Positions 37,500 to 51,500 of a stretch of DNA of 64,000 bases are shown here, piece after piece (position 1 is the first letter of the stretch; each line of letters opens with the position of its first letter). A model generated the notes under the pieces. The model was not told where the DNA came from, made no database searches, and worked only from the letters and a program-made list of their open reading frames with translations. The stretch covers positions 310,001 to 374,000 of the forward strand of contig NW_022651112.1 of NCBI RefSeq assembly GCF_004027225.2. The letters are read 5' to 3'. Made by a program: the position numbers and the translations under genes. Source of the stretch: Strigops habroptila (taxonomy: Eukaryota > Chordata > Aves > Psittaciformes > Psittacidae).

Positions 37500-38000
37500 G
37501 GTCCCATGTAGGGAGCACCCAGCCTGCTGCAGGCAGCTCCCGGTCCTATACAGGCAGCACCCAGCCTGCTGCAGGCAGCTCCCGGTCCTATACAGGCAGC
37601 ACCCAGCCTGCTGCAGGCAGCTCCCGGTCCTATACAGGCAGCACCCAGCCTGCTGCAGGCAGCTCCCGGTCCTATACAGGCAGCACCCAGCCTGCTGCAG
37701 GCAGCTCCCGGTCCTATACAGGCAGCACCCAGCCTGCTGCAGGCAGCTCCTGGTCCTATACAGGCAGCTCCCGGTCCTATACAGGCAGCACCCAGCCTGC
37801 TGCAGGCAGCTCCCGGTCCTATACAGGCAGCACCCAGCCTGCTGCAGGCAGCTCCCGGTCCTATACAGGCAGCACCCAGCCTGCTGCAGGCAGCTCCCGG
37901 TCCTATACAGGCAGCACCCAGCCTGCTGCAGGCAGCTCCCGGTCCTATACAGGCAGCACCCAGCCTGCTGCAGGCAGCTCCCGGTCCTATACAGGCAGCT
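37500..38000 (+). repeat. 42-bp VNTR, array A
   Basis: About 11 copies of a 42-bp unit: CAGCCTGCTGCAGGCAGCTC, CCGGTCCTATACAGGCAGCAC. Most copies are identical over the unit; one has a shortened duplication near 37755. Period divisible by 3 and stop-free, hence long frames on both strands. Confidence 0.95.
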
Positions 38001-38583
38001 CAGTGCAGGCAGCAACCAGCCCTGCTGCCTGCAAGGGCCCAGCTCTGCCTGTGCAGGCAGCACCCAGGGGTGGGCAGGGAGCACCCAGGCTGGTACAGGC
38101 AGCGTCTCCTCTATGCAGGCAGCACCCAGCTCGGTACAAGCAGCTTCTGGTCTCATGCAGGCAGCACCCAGGCCTGTGCAGGCAGCTTCGGGTGCCATAC
38201 GGGCAGCACCCATCTTGGTGCATGGAGCACCCAGGGGTGAGCAGGAAACACCCAGCTCGGTACAAGCAGCTTCTGGTCCCATGCAGGCGGCTCTGTGCAG
38301 GCAGCACCCAAGGGTGTGCCCAGGGCCATGCAGGCAGCACCCAGCCTTGTGCGGGCAGTTCCTGGTTCCATGCAGGCAGCACCAGCTCAGTGCAGCAGCT
38401 CCTGGTCCCATACAGGCAGCTCAGCATGGGCAGCACCCAGGGGTGGGCGGCACCCAGCTCAGCGCAGGGAGCACCCAGGGCCTTGCAGGCAGGTTCTGGT
38501 CCCTTGCAGGCAGCACCCAGCCCAGTACAGGCAGTGCCCGGGGCCATACAGGCAGCACCCAAGGGTGGGCAGCACCGAGCTCA

Positions 38584-40740
<2,157 letters not shown>

Positions 40741-40749
40741 GGGGGGTAT

Positions 40750-41049
40750 CCCGCTTCCCGTCCCATCGCGGGTCCCCCCGTTGCGGCACCGCGGCCGGGC
40801 CCGTCCCGGGGCGGCGGCGCGGGGCTGGTCCCTCCCCGGGGGGGGCGGGGGAGGCTCCGCCGCTCCCGTTACAAGAGCCCGGCCCCGCTCCGGGCGCGGC
40901 CACTCGCCGCGATCCCGCCGCCCCGCTCGGATCGGCCGGGACCGGGACCGGGACAAACACCGGGACCCGCCGCCAGGAATCCGGGAGCGGGAGGGGCCGG
41001 CACCGGGCACCGGGCATCGGGCATGGCCCTGCCGGGGAGCTGAGCGCAG
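40750..41049 (+). promoter_or_regulatory. CpG island with donor; alternative AHNAK first exon
   Basis: Dense CpG DNA ends in GAGCGCAG|GTACCG, a good donor at 41049/41050. No protein-coding start matching a known gene is visible. Together with the 37.3-kb element it is a candidate non-coding first exon of AHNAK, about 4.5 kb upstream of the first coding exon. Confidence 0.4.
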
Positions 41050-43130
41050 GTACCGATCGGCACCGGGGGGGGTCCGTACCGGGGGGGGGGTGTCCGGAGG
41101 CGCCCCTGGGGGCTGCGGGAGTTAAAGGGGGTTTGTCCCGGGGGATCTCCGGTTGTGCCGGGACTATCCCGGGGGTGCGGGGGGATGTCCCGGGGGGGCT
41201 CCGGTAGCTCCGGGTGTCCCGGAGGGTCCCGGTATTTCCGGGACTGTCCCGAGTGTGTCCCGGGGGGCTCCAGGAGTTAAAGGGGGGGGGTTCCGGGGGT
41301 GCAGAGGGGGTGTCCCGAAGCCGTTCCGAGGGGCTCCGATAGTTCCGGGTGTCCCGGGGGGGGTCCCGATAGTCCCGGGACTGTCCTGGGTGTGTCCGGT
41401 GATTAACAGGGGGGGCACCAGGACTGTCCTGGATGGGGGGGGTGTCCGGGACTGCCCCATGAGTGTCCCGGGGCGGGTTCGGGGGGGTCCGGCCGCGCCC
41501 CGAGGCCCTGGTGTCGGGCGCCCTCAGGGCGTGGCCCCCCCTTTACCCCCCCCCGCCTTGGTCCGTCCGCCGCGCCCGGGGAGTCCCCGCTCGGGGCGGG
41601 GCAGCGGAGATTCCCCCCCCCCCCCCCGCGCCTCCGGCCCCGCCCGGGCTCGGGGGGGACCCCCCGGGGGGATCCCGGTACCGGATCGGGGGAGGGTCCG
41701 GGGGGGGTTAAATCAGTTTTGGGGTGAACTTGACACTCCCCCCCCCCCTTGCACCCAATGGGGTTTGGGGTGCGGCCGGTGCCTGCGCGCCATTTTGGAC
41801 CCCCCCACACCCATTGGGAACCCCTAACACATAGGGACACCCCCATCGCCGTGGGGACCCCCCAATCCATGGGGTAACCCCTTCCAACCCCTAAGGACCC
41901 CCCCAACCCATGGGGACCTCCCTAACCCATAGGAACTCCCCCTTCTCCATGGGCCCCCGCGTCACCCATAGGGACTCCCCCAGCTCCATGAGGACCCCTT
42001 AGCCCATAAAGACCCCTCTACCTCTATGGGGATCCCCTCAACCCATAGGGACACCCTGAACCCATAGGCACCCCCCCATCTCCATGAGGATCCCCCTCAC
42101 CTACAGGGTACTCCACCTCCATGCCCCCCTCCCTCTCCATGGGGATCCCTCCATCCCAGCAAACCCCCGGGGTCCCCGCGCAGGTCCCGCTGCAGCGGGT
42201 GCCCCCTCAAAGGTGCTGCAGCCCCATTAACCCCAAAATCAACCCCTACAGAGGGGGGTGACGGGCTCCAAGCACCCCCAAACCGCCTCCCCCCCCCCCC
42301 CCGAAAACCAGCTTTTTGAGGTGCACGTGGTGCGCTGGGGACGGATTCGGGGTTGGGAAGAGGCGCCCGACACCCCAACGGGCACCCCAGTGGACACCCC
42401 AAAGAACACCCCAACGAGCGCCCAACGCCCGACGCCGTCCCTGGCCGCCGGCAGCGTTCCCGGCGGAGGCCCCGGCAGCCGGTGGAACCGGTCCGGGAGC
42501 AGCCGCGGTGGCGGGATCGGGATCGTTCCCGTCCTCCTCCCGCCCGCGGGACTCTCGCTCCGGAGCCGGTTGGACCGGTACGAGGCCGCGGGGGCCGTCG
42601 AGGCCGCTCCTCAATGCCCGGATCCCAGTTCTGAGCCCATTTTCCACCCATTTTCCCGGTGTTTTTCGAGACTTCGCAGCGGGTTTTCCTCCTTTTCCGT
42701 GCTCCGGCCGCTCGGTTTTCCTGGGAGGATCCTGCTCCCGCGTCACCGGCCCCGCGCGTTCCTGCCCTGCCCGCACCCGGCACCCGAGGGTGCCCCGACC
42801 CCTCTTTAGCACCCCATAGACAACACTTCGGGGGTGACCAACCCCCGTCCGGGCGCCCCCGAGTGTCCGTGTCCCCCCCAGCGCCCCCCCCCTCGTTAAT
42901 CCCACTCAGTAATTAGCGCCGCGGCGCCTCCCCACGAGCAACGCCCTTGGCCGGGCCCCAACGGGGGGTTTCGGGGTGCTGGGGGGAAAAACGCGTGTGT
43001 CCCCCCCCCGGGGTTGGGGCTTTGTGGCCGTTTTGGGGCTTGGTGCTTCGCTGTGGGGCTGGTGCCAGGGTTTGGGGACCCCCCAGCTTGGTTTGGGGGG
43101 GTCCGGCCCTGTCTTGGGGGACGTTGGTGG
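41050..43130. other. Intergenic, minisatellite-like and unassigned
   Basis: 41050-41480: GTCCCGGGGGGGCTCC-type units. 41790-42180: C-rich units of about 28 bp with ACCCATAGGGACNCCC and CTCCATGGGGA. 42180-43130: GC-rich DNA without recognised features. Confidence 0.55.
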
Positions 43131-43490
43131 GTCTCAGTGTGGGTCTATGCTGGTGACGCCGTTTGGGGGGAGGGGTGTTGATACAGTTTGAGGGGGTTTG
43201 GTGCCATTTGGGGGGGTGACACCGTTGTTGGGTGACACCGTTTCGGGGGGGGGGGTGTTTGATGCCTTTTGGGGGGGCTCGGTGCTGTTTGGGGGTGACA
43301 TCGTTTGGGGGGGTGACACCATTTGGGGGGCAGTTTGATGCTGTTTGGGGGGTGACACCGTTTGGGGGGGGTGTTTGATGCCGTTTGGGAGGGTTCGATG
43401 CTATTTGGGGGGTGACACCGTTTTGGGGGGCTGACACCGTTTGGCGGGGTTGATGCCGTTTGGGGGGTGACACCGTTGCTGGGTGACACC
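43130..43490 (+). repeat. Minisatellite GGTGACACCGTTTGGGGGG
   Basis: About 14 units of 20-30 bp containing GTGACACCGTTTGGGGG or GATGCCGTTTGGG, between two unassigned stretches upstream of AHNAK. Confidence 0.9.
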
Positions 43491-44299
43491 ATGGGGGTCC
43501 CCACTGACAGGAGCGAAGCAGGACGAGACCAATGGGGGTCCCGGGGGTGGGGTTTGTTCTCCCCGATGCCCTTTTTGGCTGCTCCAAGAGCTTCGCCCTC
43601 AGCGAATCGTCCCTTTTGTGGCCCCAGCACAAACACCCGGCGCCGGCGGCACCGATGGGGGGGTCCCGGGGGGGGCTCCAGCACCGGCCTCATCCCCCGG
43701 TGGACACAACCCCCCGGGTCCGGGTGTCCGGTGGGATTGGGAGGGGGGGTCCTTGGGGGTGTCATTGGGCTGTCGGGTGTCACCGGCCGTTTGGTGTCAT
43801 CTCATCTCGTTGTGGCTTCGAGGGGGGGTTAAAGGAGGGGGGGGAAGGACTAAAAATAGGGGGGGCAGCACGTGGCTCCCCCCAAAATAGCGCCGGGACC
43901 GCGGCGAAGGTGAACCCTGCGCCTTGGGTTGGGGGTGTTGGGGGGGGGGGCGGACACAGGACGTTCCCCACGTCCTGGGGGGGGGTGTTTGTGGTTGTGG
44001 GGGGGGGGAAGCCCCGGGGCCGGGTGGGGAGCTCTGAGTCACCCCCCCCCCGCCCAGCTCCTGACTCACAAACCAGTTTGTCCTCCCGGTGCCGCCGCTA
44101 CGAAGCGTTCCCAGACGGAGCCGTGGCCGCGGCGAGGGGCTGCCCGCGGGGTTGTGGGCACACGGGGGGGACAACGTGGGGCGGGCCCCCCCACCAAGGT
44201 CACCTCGTCCAGCCCCCGGCTCCCGACCCCCCCCTCCTCGGGACCACGTCTCCAAGATGGAGATGACACCACCACCGGGTGCTTGGGGGCCGTCATGGG

Positions 44300-44650
44300 G
44301 ACAAGGTGCTTCCTGATGGGACCCTCCAGCCCCTGATCTGCACCCACCAGCACATGCTGGTGCCTGCGGTGGTTCCTCCTCACGGGCAGGGCTTTGCCCG
44401 GCCTCACGTTGAGCAGATCCAGCCCAGGACACCCTTCGCCTCCTCTGCAGCAAGGGCACGTTGGTGGCTCAATTCGGTGGCCACCGGGACCCCCAAGGCC
44501 TTTGCTCCAGCTCTTGGTGCACGGGGTTGGGTGGAACATCCAGGTTCTCCTTGTTGGCCACCATGAGGTTCCTCTCAGCCCCCTCCAGCATTACCTGATG
44601 CTCCCAGTTTGGTGTCATCTGCAAACCAGTGGCCCATCATCCAGGTGATT
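44300..44650 (-). mobile_element. Degenerate CR1 LINE fragment, minus orientation
   Basis: Reading the minus strand from 44640: TTTGCAGATGACACCAAACTGGG encodes the FADDTKLG block of the CR1 reverse transcriptase catalytic motif, followed by AGGAACCTCATG and, near 44460, CAACGTGCCCTTGCTGCAGA and AAGGGTGTCCTGGG, all in the order of the CR1 3' third. Heavily decayed and not coding. Confidence 0.75.
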
Positions 44651-44684
44651 AAAACCCCCCAAGTCCCACCGGTGCCCTCAGGCT

Positions 44685-44940
44685 GCTCCGAGAGGTGGTG
44701 AAGTCTCCATCCTTGGAGGTACCCACAAGCCGTCCCCCATGGTCCTCCATGGACTGGATGGTCCTGTCCCACCTGAACCAGCCCCTGGGCCCCTGACCCA
44801 CTTGCTGTGGGGTTTCTCTGGGGCTCCACAAGGAGCCGATGGTTGGACATGGTGCTGAAGGGCAATGCTTCCATTGACCTCTCCATGCTGAGGAACCTGG
44901 TGTCCTTGCTGGGTTTGGTCCTGCTGAACCTTCCAGAATA
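44685..44940 (+). mobile_element. CR1-like fragment, plus orientation
   Basis: CAGGCTGCTCCGAGAGGTGG followed by TGAAGTCTCCATCCTTGGAG matches the CR1 segment near the end of ORF2 and 3'UTR. GATGGTTGGACATGGTGCTG near 44845 resembles the CR1 3'UTR. Opposite in orientation to the neighbouring fragment. Confidence 0.6.
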
Positions 44941-45424
44941 TCCATGTGTGGATGGGCTCCATCGAGTTGCACCACTTCCATGCTTGACCCATGTCTTGAT
45001 GCGGAACAAGCTGCTCCAAGGTTTAGATCTGTGGCTGGTACCTGTAGAAAAGGTGTCTCCAGTGGCCTTTGGTTGGGTCAACATGGTCAACTCTTGGCCA
45101 TGGTGACTCTTCTGCATCTTCTTGCTGCTTGTCCCGTTGACCAACATCACCCATCATGGTGGCTGGGCCGTGCTTGGGCTCCCATCTGGGTGTTGAAGGT
45201 GGAAGGAAGGAAGGAAGAGGCAGTGGGAGCAAGGCTGGAGCTTCATGGGGACCTCTCCAATGTCTCCTCCAGGCCAGGAAGGTGACACAGGAGCTGCCAC
45301 AAGGTTCACAAGCAAAGGCCGAGGGATTCCTGGGGCAGATCCAGCCAGGAGCAGTGTCCCAGCAAGGTCAGTGGGATGGAGCTTCAACCCCCACGTCCAT
45401 CTCCTCCCTCACTCCAGGCCAGGC

Positions 45425-45525
45425 TGTATGTGGGTCTGGGCGCCCTGGTCTAATTGAAGCTGCTCATTGCAGCGTGGCTGGACTGGAGCCTTCGAAAGGT
45501 CCCTTCCAACACCGACTATTCCCTG
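45425..45525 (+). mobile_element. CR1 3' tail abutting AHNAK exon
   Basis: AAGGTCCCTTCCAAC (45496-45510) followed by ACCGACTATTCCCTGACTC is the characteristic 3' end of CR1 elements (GGTCCCTTCCAACC then a CATTCTATGATTC-type tail). It ends about 25 bp before the acceptor of the first AHNAK coding exon. Confidence 0.75.
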
Positions 45526-45549
45526 ACTCTTTCCTTCTCCTGTCGCCAG

Positions 45550-48500
45550 ATGGAGAAGGAGGAGGAGACACGGGAGATCCTGCTCCCCAACTGGCAGGGC
45601 AGTGGCTCCCACGGCATCACGATCGACCAGACCGATGACGGGGTCTTCGTCAAGCGCGTGCAGCAGAACTCGCCGGCCGCCAGGATGGGCGTCGTGAGGG
45701 AAGGTGGGACCTGGGGTGGTGGTTCCTTTGGGTGGGGGAGAACGTGTCCTTTGTGCTTTGTTTCCACCTTCTCCTTGGTCCATAACCCCATTTGCTCACG
45801 CGTGGTCGCTCCCCACCTCTCTGACCCCTCACCCTCCGCTCACCCCACGCAGGGGACCAGATCGTGAGCGCCACGGTCTACTTTGACAACCTGCAGTCCG
45901 GGGAGGTGGCGCAGCTCCTCAACACCATGGGCCACCACACGGTGGGGTTGCGCCTGCAGCGGAGAGGGGACAAGTCCCCGGTGCCGGGACAGAGTTGGCC
46001 GCATGACGTGTTTGCAGGCAGCAGCAGCCCAGAAGTTGTTCTGGTGAGTGATGGGGGAAGAAGGGAGATGGGGACAGGAGGAGGAGGAGGTACTGTGGTG
46101 CTGATGAAGGTCTCTCGGCTTCCAGAGTGGAGATGACGAGGAGTACAGGAGGATCTACACCACAAAGATCAAGCCACGGCTCAAGTCGGAGGAGGTGCTG
46201 GAGGTGGAAGGTGGTGGGATGCAGAGCAGCACCATCACGGTCACCAAGAGGATGACAGCCTACACCGTCGATGTCACCCGCCACGATGGGGCCAAAGGCG
46301 TCGACGTCGTTGGACCAGACTTTAAGGTCCAGATCCCAGCCCAGGAGCTCACCCACGGGATGGAAACCAACGTTAATGCAGGGAAAACCATCATCCAAGA
46401 GGCACCGGCGGCCGGACCTTGTGCCCCAAATCTAGGAAAACCCGGGATAACCATATCGGGAGCGATGGACATTCCTGGCGGGGAAACTGGAAGCCCTGTT
46501 GTGGTGGAGGTGCCGGCACACGGCGTCTCCGGCTCGCTGCCAGGCGGCTCCATCCTCATTGGACAAACGGGATCCATGGATGCAGGTTTCCACATCAAGG
46601 GGCCCCGGTTGGATGGGAAAGGCCCCAGTTCCAGCGTGGATGCCCAAGGGGAGCTGCCGGGGGGGACGTTCTCGCATGCTGCTGCTGCCCCTTGTCTTCA
46701 AGGAGGGATCCAAGCTCCTGGTGTGGCTGTTTCCTCACCAGCAATGGAAAGCCCAGCGCTGGATGTGGGAAAAATCCAGATTCCTGTGTTGAAAATACCC
46801 AAATTCGGGTTCTCGGCTGCGGGCTCCGACGCTCCGGTGCCACCGGCTCCGTGCATGGACGTCCCCTCCTCATCCATCCAAGTCACAGGACCTGAAATTC
46901 CAGCTCTTTCCATTGGAATCCCATCACCGCGGGTGGACGTGGGGCTGAAGGGAGCAGTGAAGGGCCCCGGTGTGGAGCTCCCGGCATCCAATGTGGACAT
47001 TCCCAGTGGCAAAGGGAAGCTCCAGATGCCAAACGTGCCCCTTCCAAGAGCGCCGGAAGGTCCTGCTGGGGAAGTGGCGCTCCCGAAGGTGGGACCAGCA
47101 GGGCCCGAGGTGGATGTTGGCATTCCCGACGTGACCATCAAAGGGGAATGGAAAGGCCCCAAGTTCAAGAAGGTTGAAACACCTCAAATGTCCCTGTCGG
47201 ATGTGAACCTGCAGCTGAAAGGCCCCCAGGTAAAGGGGGATGTTGGTGCCACCGTGCCCAGGGTGGAAGGAGAAGCCAAAGGACTCGGCTTTAAGGGTCT
47301 CAGGATGGACGTGAAGGCTCCTGGTGTTGAGTTTGAAAGCCCAGAGGGTTTCCTGAAAGGGCCCGGTGTATCCGCACCAGACATGGACATCCGTGTGAAG
47401 GGCCCTCAGCTCAAAGGAGAAGTGGATGTTTCTGTCCCAAAGATGGGTGCTGACCTGAAGGGACCCCAGCTTGACATCAGCGGCCCCAAGCTGGGAATGG
47501 ACATTCCAGATATAGATGTTAAATGCCCCAAAGGCGCAATGCCAGAGGCGCACGTGAAGACCCCCCAGATCTCCATGCCTGCCATCGACCTGAACCTGAA
47601 AGGTCCCAAAGTGAAGGGAGACCTCGATGTTTCTGCCCCCAAACTGGAAGGGGAGCTGAAAGCCCCTGGGCTCAACATCAAAGCCCCCAAAGTGGACATT
47701 GAAGCACCGGATGTGGACATTCATGGTCCTGAAGGTAAACTGAAGATGCCCAAGCTGAAAATGCCCAAGTTTGGGGTGAAAGGAGAGGTCCCCGATGTGG
47801 CCGTGACCCTTCCCAAGGGAGAGGTGGAGATCTCTGGCCCCAGGGTGGATATTGATGTGCCTAATGTGGACATCAAAGGGCCAGAAGGAAAACTGAAGGG
47901 CCCCGAGGTGAAGATGCCCGAGATGCACATCACAGCTCCAAAGGTCTCGGTGCCAGATGTTGACCTGAACCTGAAGGGCCCCAAGGTGAAGGGTGGTGTG
48001 GAGGTCTCCATCCCCACAGTAGGAGCTGATTTGAAGGGTCCAGAACTAGAGCTCAAAGGCCCCAAGGTTGACATTGAAGCGCCAGACGTGGACATTCATG
48101 GTCCTGAAGGCAAACTGAAGATGCCCAAGCTGAAAATGCCCAAGTTTGGGCTGAAGGGAGAGGTCCCCGACGTTGATGTGGTGCTCCCAAAGGGTAAAGT
48201 GGACATCTCTGGTCCTGGCGTTGACATTGATGTGCCCAGTGTGGACATCAAAGGGCCAGAAGGAAAACTGAAGGGCCCCAAGGTGAAGATGCCCGACATG
48301 AGCTTCAAGACCCCCCAGATCTCCATGCCTGACATTGACCTGAACCTGAAAGGTCCTAAAGTGAAGGGAGACCTCGATGTTTCTGCCCCCAAACTGGAAG
48401 GGGAGCTGAAAGCCCCTGGGCTCAACATCAAAGCCCCCAAAGTGGACATTGAAGCACCAGATGTGGACATTCATGGTCCTGAAGGCAAACTGAAGATGCC

Positions 48501-51500
48501 CAAGCTGAAGATGCCCAAGTTTGGGGTGAAAGGAGAGGTCCCTGATGTGGCTGTGACCCTTCCCAAAGGCGAGATGGACATCTCTGGCCCCAGGGTGGAT
48601 ATTGATGTGCCCAATGTGGACATCAAAGGGCCAGAAGGAAAAGGTCTCAAACTGAAAATGCCTGAACTGAACATCCAGACCCCCAAACTGTCCACGCCAG
48701 ACGTAGATCTCAGCTTGAAGGGCCCCAAAATAGACGTGGAAGGTCCCAAAGTGGATGTTGAGATGCCCGAGATGGACTTGGAATGTCCAGAAGGGAAAAT
48801 AAAAGGCCCCAAATTCAAGATGCCCAAGCTCAATATCAAGGCGCCGAAGATATCGATGCCCGATGTGGATTTGAACTTGAAGGGGCATAAAGTGAAAGGA
48901 GAGGTGGACGTTGCTCTTCCAAAGGTAGAAGGTGACTTGAAGGAACCAGGTGTTAACATCAAGGGGCCGAAAGTAGATGTGGAGGTGCCAGATGTCAACC
49001 TGGAGTGTCCAGAAGCCAAACTGAAGATGCCCAAGGTGAAACTGCCTCAATTCCATGTATCTGGTCCAAAGATTGAGGGACCCGACATGGACATCAACCT
49101 GCCAAAGGGAGAGCTGGAGGTTTCTGGGCCAGAGGTAGATATTGAAGGCCCAGAGCTGGATGTTGGAGGAGCAGAAGGTAAATGGAAAGGCCCCAAGTTC
49201 AGGATGCCGAAGCTGAATATCAAGACCCCCAAAATCTCCATGCCCGATGTAGATCTGAACTTGAAGGGACCGAAGGTGAAAGGAGAGATGGATGTTGCAG
49301 CTCCGAAGTTAGAAGGTGACTTGAAAGGCCCAGAAATAGATATTAAGGGGCCAAAACTAGACATTGAGGCACCCGACATAGATCTGGAGTGCCCTGAGGG
49401 GAAGCTGAAGGGCCCCAAGTTCAAGATGCCCGAGATGCACATCAAGGCTCCCAAGATCTCTATGCCCGACGTTGACTTCAATCTGAAGGGGCCCAGCATG
49501 AAAGGGGACGTTGAAATCTCAGCTCCCAAGCTCGAAGGTGACCTGAAGGCTCCTGAGGTTGACATCAAGGGCCCCAAAGTGGACATTGAGGCACCAGATG
49601 TGGACATTCATGGCCCAGAGGGAAAGTTCAAGATGCCCAAGTTCAAGATGCCCAAGTTTGGGATGCCGGGATTCAAAGCAGAAGGTCCAGAGGTGGATGT
49701 GAACCTGCCCACAGGAAGCCTGGATGTTTCTGCTCCAAAGGTGGACATTGAAGGTCCAGAGGTGGAGATTGAAGGTCCCGAGGGGAAGCTGAAGGGTCCC
49801 AAGTTCAAGATGCCCGAGATGCACATCAAGGCTCCCAAGATCTCCATGCCCGACATTGACTTGAACCTGAAGGGCCCCAAAGTGAAGGGAGATGTGGATG
49901 TGTCCCTTCCCAAGGTAGAGGGTGACTTGAAGGGCCCCGAAATAGACATCCAAGGTCCCAAAGTCGATGTTGACCTTCCCGATGTTGAGCTGGAAGGTCC
50001 TGAGGGGAAGCTGAAGGGCCCCAAGTTCAAGATGCCCGAGATGCACATCAAGGCTCCCAAGTTCTCCATGCCTGATGTTGACTTCAATCTGAAGGGGCCC
50101 AAAGTGAAGGGAGATGTGGATGTGTCTCTCCCCAAGGTAGAGGGTGACTTGAAGGCTCCTGATGTGGACATCAAGGGCCCCAAAGTGGACATTGAGGCAC
50201 CAGACGTGGACATTCAAGGCCCAGAAGGAAAGTTCAAGATGCCCAAGTTCAAGATGCCCAAGTTCGGGATGCCGGGATTCAAAGCAGAAGGCCCAGAGGT
50301 GGACGTGAACCTGCCCACAGGAAGCCTGGATGTTTCTGCTCCAAAGGTGGGTGTTGAAGGTCCAGAGGTGGAGATTGAAGGTCCCGAGGGGAAGTTGAAG
50401 GGTCCCAAGTTCAAGATGCCCGAGATGCACATCAAGGCTCCCAAGATCTCCATGCCTGACATTGACTTGAACCTGAAGGGCCCCAAAGTGAAGGGAGATG
50501 TGGATGTGTCTCTTCCCAAAGTAGAGGGTGACTTGAAGGCTCCAGAACTGGATATCAAAGGTCCCAAAGTAGATGTTGACCTTCCCGACGTTGAGCTGGA
50601 AGGTCCTGAGGGGAAGCTGAAAGGCCCCAAGTTCAAGATGCCCGAGATGCACATCAAGGCTCCCAAGTTCTCCATGCCCGACGTTGAGCTGGAAGGTCCT
50701 GAGGGGAAGCTGAAAGGCCCCAAGTTCAAGATGCCCGAGATGCACATCAAGGCTCCCAAGATCTCCATGCCCGACATTGACCTGAACCTGAAGGGCCCGA
50801 AGGTGAAGGGTGGTGCTGATGTTTCTGTACCACAATTAGAAGGTGAATTGAAGGGACCTGATGTGAATATTAAAGGACCGAAGGTGGATGTTGATGTTCC
50901 TGATCTTGATGTTGAAGGTCCTGAAGGAAAATGGAAAGGGCCCAAGATAAAGATGCCTGAGATGCACATCAAAGCACCCAAATTTTCTATGCCTGATGTC
51001 AACCTCAACTTGAAAGGTCCCAAAGTGAAGGGAGACCTGGATGTTTCTGCTCCCAAAATTGAAGGGGACATAAAAGGGCCAGATCTGGAACTTAAAGGGC
51101 CCAAAGTGGACATAGAAGTGCCTGACCTTGACGTTGAGGGCCCAGAGGGGAAGCTGAAGGGCCCCAAGTTCAAGATGCCCGAGATGCACATCAAGGCTCC
51201 CAAGATCTCGATGCCGGACTTTGACCTGAACCTGAAAGGTCCCAAAGTGAAGGGGGATGTGGATGTGTCTGTGCCAAAGCTGGAGGGTGATTTGAAAGGC
51301 CCTGACATTGATATCAAAGGTCCTAAACTGGATGTGAATGTTCCTGACGTTGACCTCGAGTGTCCAGAAGCAAAGATTAAAGGTCCTAAGTTCAAGATGC
51401 CCGAGATGCACTTCAAGACTCCCAAAATCTCCATGCCCGACATCGACCTGAACCTCAAAGGTCCCAAGGTGAAGGGAAATGTGGATGTTTCTGCCCCCAA

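Noticed and set aside
42246-42905. Overlapping ORFs at 42246-42905 as a possible small gene
   Set aside because: Frames on both strands are open owing to GC content; no conserved motif, splice pattern or start context supports coding.
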